Source: Paenibacillus aceti (GTDB lineage: Bacteria > Bacillota > Bacilli > Paenibacillales > Paenibacillaceae). Taken from it: a stretch of 64,000 bases of DNA. Positions 61,173 to 64,000 of this stretch are shown piece after piece (positions within the stretch are counted from its first letter, which is position 1; the number at the start of each line of letters is the position of its first letter). The notes beneath the pieces are model-generated. The model was given only the letters and a program-made list of their open reading frames with translations, had not been told where the DNA came from and did not search any database. The stretch is from assembly GCF_003614185.1 (NCBI RefSeq), contig NZ_KZ987724.1, positions 5,508,135 to 5,572,134 on the forward strand. The letters run 5' to 3'. A program made the translations under genes and the position numbers.

Positions 61173-61852
61173 TGCTGTACTCTTATTCCCGGCTCTCGCT
61201 TTATGAAACTTGCCCTTATCGATTTTACCAAAAGTACATTTTGGGTAAAGACGAGCCAGTTACTAAACCACTAGCTCTTGGCAAGGCTGTTCATAAAGCG
61301 ATTGAGCTAAAGATCAATGGAGTATCTGAGCATGAAGCCATTATTGAGGCAATCATTGAATCAGATTTCCATCCCGAAGTGACTTATGAAGAGATAGCAT
61401 CTTTGATGCAACGTGCTCCAGAAGTCAGTGGACAAACGGAAGTTCATTTTGTACTTCCGCTTGGAGGAGGTATTCAACTCCAAGGGTATATCGATCTACT
61501 GGAAGAAGAGCGATTTTGGGATTGGAAATCAAATTGGCGACCGTACCGAGCAAATGATACAAGGCAGCTTGCTTTGTATGCTTGGGCGATTATGAAAAGA
61601 AGAGGGCTTCGGCAAGTCATGGGGACATTGTACTTTCTACGCTTCAGGAAAGCAGAGTCGTTTGTATATAACGAGTCTGATGCCAATGAAGCTAGAGAAT
61701 GGGCGCTTGGTTTGGCGGAACAGATTGAATTGAAGAAGTCTTGTCTGGAATCATTCCCGGATATGGCTTCTTCTTTGTTTCCTTCCACGCCGGGCAGCCA
61801 ATGTAAGCATTGTCCGTTTGTGCTGGAGTGTTATCAAAATTCGAAAAATTAA
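61172..61852 (+). CDS. PD-(D/E)XK nuclease of the RecB/Cas4-like kind
   Basis: 226 residues. SYSRLSLYETCPYRFYQKYI at the start, LGKAVHKAIE, GYIDLLEEERFWDWKSN (the D...ExK core), QLALYAWAI and a C-terminal CKHCPFVLEC. One N-terminal and three C-terminal cysteines are placed like the 4Fe-4S ligands of AddB/Cas4 proteins. No cas genes or arrays are nearby, so plasmid recombination is the likely role. Its ATG shares a base with the ssb stop. Confidence 0.88.
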   Translation: MLYSYSRLSLYETCPYRFYQKYILGKDEPVTKPLALGKAVHKAIELKINGVSEHEAIIEAIIESDFHPEVTYEEIASLMQRAPEVSGQTEVHFVLPLGGGIQLQGYIDLLEEERFWDWKSNWRPYRANDTRQLALYAWAIMKRRGLRQVMGTLYFLRFRKAESFVYNESDANEAREWALGLAEQIELKKSCLESFPDMASSLFPSTPGSQCKHCPFVLECYQNSKN

Positions 61853-61870
61853 GTTGAGAGGATGAGATAA

Positions 61871-62752
61871 ATGAGTCATTTTACAGTTGCGGTGATTACA
61901 GAGTCGTTGGATAAAGTTGAGGATTTGTTGGCTCCTTATCAAGAAAACAACATGGGAGATTGTCCAAAAGAGTATCTGGAGTTCCATGATGTTGAAGAAG
62001 AGTACCGCAAGATTTATGAAAATGAGTCTTTAGAACGAATTCAATTGGAAGACGGGCGTATCGTATCGCCATATGATAAGGTATTCAGAAAAGTAACTCC
62101 AAGTGGCAGTGTAATCGGATATGAAGTGCCGGGTCACTTAAAACGAGTTCAGATTCGATATACGGAAGTGTATCCTTCTTTTGATGATTTCATGGTCGAA
62201 TACGTAGGGTACACATCACGTGATGAAGAAACAGGAAAGTACGGCTACTGGGAGAATCCTAATGCTAAATGGGACTGGTATTCCATTGGTGGCAGATGGT
62301 CAGGTTCGCTTTTGCTGAAGTCAGGAAAACGGGCTGATGCTGCTCGGATCAAGGACATTTTCTTTATTGAGCAAACCGAGCATAAAGGTATGACGGTTGA
62401 GATTGAAGGGTACCAAGTACCCGCAGCTCTTGCACCAGATATTCAAATCATGGCGGCCGAGGCGACTGAGGCTTGGGAAGAGATGATGGCCGGAAGAAGC
62501 CTTTATCGACCGGAATTTATCCTTGAAAGATACGGAGATAAGCAATCTTATATTCGTGAGGTGCTGAGCTTTTCTACCTATGCAGTGATTACGCCGGATG
62601 GTAAGTGGCATGCAAAAGGGGATATGGGCTGGTTTGGTATGGGTTCCGAAACCTCCGAAGAAGCCCGAAACTTTAATACTTCATACTTTGATACATTCAT
62701 CAAAACAGCCGATCCTGATCACTATTTGGTCGTCGTGGATTGTCATATCTAA
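61871..62752 (+). CDS. Hypothetical phage/plasmid protein
   Basis: 293 residues, soluble, Trp/Tyr-rich. It opens with MSHFTVAVITES and contains NPNAKWDWYSIGGRWSGSL, a motif seen in uncharacterised phage and plasmid proteins, then VITPDGKWHAKGDMGWFGMG. Catalytic residues cannot be assigned. GAGAGGATGAGATAA precedes the ATG. Probably the last gene of the recombination operon. Confidence 0.72.
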   Translation: MSHFTVAVITESLDKVEDLLAPYQENNMGDCPKEYLEFHDVEEEYRKIYENESLERIQLEDGRIVSPYDKVFRKVTPSGSVIGYEVPGHLKRVQIRYTEVYPSFDDFMVEYVGYTSRDEETGKYGYWENPNAKWDWYSIGGRWSGSLLLKSGKRADAARIKDIFFIEQTEHKGMTVEIEGYQVPAALAPDIQIMAAEATEAWEEMMAGRSLYRPEFILERYGDKQSYIREVLSFSTYAVITPDGKWHAKGDMGWFGMGSETSEEARNFNTSYFDTFIKTADPDHYLVVVDCHI

Positions 62753-62838
62753 AATATCTGATCATTGATGTTCCCCTTCCGTTTGATTACAATGAGTTTA
62801 ACAAAGAGTTTAACAAACTGAGCGGAAGGAGGGGCGTC

Positions 62839-63000
62839 ATGAACAAGGAGGAGAAGCAAGTGGCAAAATCCAAAGATACAAATTCGGAAAATGCTAAATT
62901 AAAAGATATTCCTAGAGATGCTTGGGTCGTTGGCTCTGAGTATAATTTCTGGCTGAACGACAAGGACGATGTTTATGACGAACTCTACAAGGACGTTTAA
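62839..63000 (+). CDS. Antitoxin candidate preceding PemK/MazF-like toxin
   Basis: 53 residues, charged: MNKEEKQVAKSKDTNSENAK, then DAWVVGSEYNFWLNDKDDVYDELY. ATG 62839 follows GGAAGGAGGGG; a longer frame from 62,740 exists but its start lacks a ribosome site. The toxin start lies inside this gene (26-base overlap), as usual in MazEF-like pairs. No DNA-binding motif is obvious, so the antitoxin call depends on the neighbour. Confidence 0.6.
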   Translation: MNKEEKQVAKSKDTNSENAKLKDIPRDAWVVGSEYNFWLNDKDDVYDELYKDV

Positions 63001-63316
63001 ACGTGGGAGTGTTTGGATTGCTGAAATTGTTTATCGTGACGATGTAAGCAAGTCCAAGAAGCGACCTGTCGTTGTGTTAATGGAGGACAATCAGGATGAA
63101 GATTTACTGATTGCTCCAATAACAAGTTCATATATGCGGAATCATTGGGACATAAACTTGCTCGATTGGAAGTTAGCCGGGTTGGTCTTTCCTTCCTATG
63201 TTAGAACGTCCAAATTGAGTAGCGTTCATTATGAACGACTAAAACATGAAATAGGAATTTTAACTGATGAAGACTTACAAGCGGTTCTTAATGCTTGTAG
63301 GTCTTTATTTTTATGA
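62975..63316 (+). CDS. PemK/MazF-family endoribonuclease toxin
   Basis: 113 residues. FKRGSVWIAEIVYRDDVSKSKKRPVVVL is the N-terminal RG-xxW..........RPVVV core; LLIAPITSSYM and SYVRTSKLSSVHYERL hold the catalytic Arg/Thr-Ser region. It cleaves mRNA when antitoxin is lost, stabilising the plasmid. ATG 62975 is 8 bases after AAGGA. Full length. Confidence 0.85.
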   Translation: MTNSTRTFKRGSVWIAEIVYRDDVSKSKKRPVVVLMEDNQDEDLLIAPITSSYMRNHWDINLLDWKLAGLVFPSYVRTSKLSSVHYERLKHEIGILTDEDLQAVLNACRSLFL

Positions 63317-63341
63317 AAATTAAATTAGGAGAGTGTTGAAA

Positions 63342-63698
63342 ATGACAGCAGTAATTGAAAAATTGACCGAAGAAAAAGCAATTGAACTAGCCTTAGAAAT
63401 CGAGCGTACGGAAGCGGCGTTGAAGCAAATGAAAGTGAACTTGAAGGCTTATGTGGATGATAATGGCCCACTGCAAGCTGGAGATAAATTGTGGGGATAC
63501 AGTGTTTCGACTTCTTGGCAATTTGGAGCCGATGGTTTAAAGGAATTAGCCGTGGCGATTACAGCAGAGGGAAAGAATGCTTGGGAGTTCCTGAGTCTTC
63601 CGGCTACTTCCATTAAGAAGCTCGGTTGGGAAGAAGCTGCGTTGTCTCAATATGGCACGCTGAAAGAAACGAAGCGTTTCGATTCGAGAAAAGTCTAA
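63342..63698 (+). CDS. Hypothetical plasmid protein
   Basis: 118 residues. A helical N terminus (AIELALEIERTEAALKQMKVNLKAYVDD) is followed by LWGYSVSTSWQFGADGLKEL and a basic end. The layout resembles small phage/plasmid proteins that accompany recombination genes, but I do not recognise it. TTAGGAGAG precedes ATG 63342, 25 bases after the toxin gene. Confidence 0.65.
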   Translation: MTAVIEKLTEEKAIELALEIERTEAALKQMKVNLKAYVDDNGPLQAGDKLWGYSVSTSWQFGADGLKELAVAITAEGKNAWEFLSLPATSIKKLGWEEAALSQYGTLKETKRFDSRKV

Positions 63699-63752
63699 TT
63701 GCATCTTTAGTTCTCAGAGTAAATTATGGTTCGAGATAGTTATAAATAATTT

Positions 63753-63834
63753 CGCCTCTCGCCCGGCGTTAAACGGCGGTGTTTATTTCCGACACCGCCG
63801 TAAGGCGGCTCGGGGTAAACGGGAAGGAGTAAAA
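63753..63834 (+). promoter_or_regulatory. Conserved leader element, copy 2
   Basis: Near-identical to 48,931-49,012. The differences lie outside the 10-base ACGGCGGTGT/ACACCGCCGT stem, in CTCGGGGTAAA against CTTGGGATAAA. The downstream gene is unrelated to that of copy 1, so the element itself was conserved or copied. Confidence 0.7.
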
Positions 63835-64000
63835 ATGAAAGATTTTATGGTGATGGAATCTCAGTTAAATGCTTTGCCACCTAGAAGACGCAAACAGGCT
63901 GAGAAGTTGCTTGAACTGATTCGAAAAGTAATGGAGGGGGAGAAAGATCACTATATCCATACACCAGCCGATGTTTTTCAGGCTGTGGCTACGGATTTAG
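63835..64000 (+). CDS. JAB/RadC-like protein, 5' part only
   Basis: The frame runs off the window. The 55 visible residues (LNALPPRRRKQAEKLLELIR, then HYIHTPADVFQAVATDL) resemble the region just before the JAB (MPN-type) domain of plasmid RadC-like proteins. The metal-binding HxH...D motif would lie beyond the edge. GGGAAGGAG from the conserved leader is the ribosome site. Confidence 0.5.
   Translation, partial: MKDFMVMESQLNALPPRRRKQAEKLLELIRKVMEGEKDHYIHTPADVFQAVATDL

Noticed and set aside
61172-61852. Cas4 of a CRISPR system
   Set aside because: No cas1/cas2 genes or repeat-spacer array in the window; an SSB and RecT-like operon explains the nuclease better.

Overview
The window looks like part of a large conjugative plasmid (or plasmid-like integrative element) of a Paenibacillus-type member of the Bacillales. 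The grounds are strong GGAGG ribosome-binding sites with frequent GTG/TTG starts, an SLH-anchored surface protein, a secreted stalk-domain (copper amine oxidase N-terminal-like) protein, a TubZ-type partition GTPase, Gram-positive SOS boxes and typical Bacillales insertion sequences. No rRNA, tRNA or chromosomal housekeeping cluster is visible.

Layout. (1) 1-12,340: a Tad/Flp-like pilus locus on the plus strand: two CpaE/TadZ-like proteins, TadA ATPase, TadB, TadC, a Flp-type prepilin, two TadE-like pseudopilins, a CpaB-like SAF protein and a 1652-residue FN3/SLH surface protein. (2) 12,340-16,720: decayed backbone with a stalk-protein remnant, a membrane protein, an IS110-family element and a membrane protein whose end looks cut. 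(3) About 16,620-40,130: an AT-rich island, all its genes on the plus strand apart from mobile elements: MFS exporter, thyX, folB (broken), folP, a Nudix hydrolase, a radical SAM protein, three folC-like ligases, a cytoplasmic gamma-glutamyltransferase, a circularly permuted ATP-grasp/alpha-E pair, a WD40-glutaredoxin fusion, pabA, a pabB-pabC fusion, folE and folK. A group II intron remnant, an IS66 element, an IS1380 element and a further DDE transposase interrupt it. (4) 40,130-43,400: a decayed DinG-like helicase, an HTH-TPR (RRNPP-type) regulator and a small-transcript unit. (5) 43,580-64,000: plasmid backbone: secreted proteins, a type I holin-like toxin, the prepilin peptidase, TubR/TubZ-like partition, replication-relaxation protein, a VirD4/TraG-like coupling ATPase, recA with LexA boxes, a RecT-like protein, SWIM protein, CHC2 primase-like protein, SSB, a PD-(D/E)XK nuclease, a PemK/MazF module and the start of a JAB/RadC-like gene.

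How the genes work together. The outer regions form a mobile plasmid chassis: pilus for attachment, coupling ATPase and relaxation protein for transfer, TubRZ for segregation, a toxin-antitoxin module for maintenance, and a recombination/SSB/RecA set that is partly under SOS control. The inner island encodes almost every step from GTP and chorismate to dihydropteroate, but no dihydrofolate reductase. To this it adds three divergent amino-acid ligases, a second peptide-ligase type, a gamma-glutamyl-handling enzyme, a radical SAM enzyme, an exporter and ThyX, which removes the need to recycle dihydrofolate. I infer a folate-like (pteroyl-amino acid) specialised-metabolite cluster, possibly an antifolate with ThyX and the exporter as self-protection; a mobile folate-bypass operon is the main alternative.

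Two further signals stand out. Two paralogous structured RNAs (about 47,848-48,125 and 58,109-58,386) each have their own promoter, SOS-like boxes and terminator. A nearly identical 82-base leader with mutually exclusive hairpins precedes two different genes (48,931 and 63,753).
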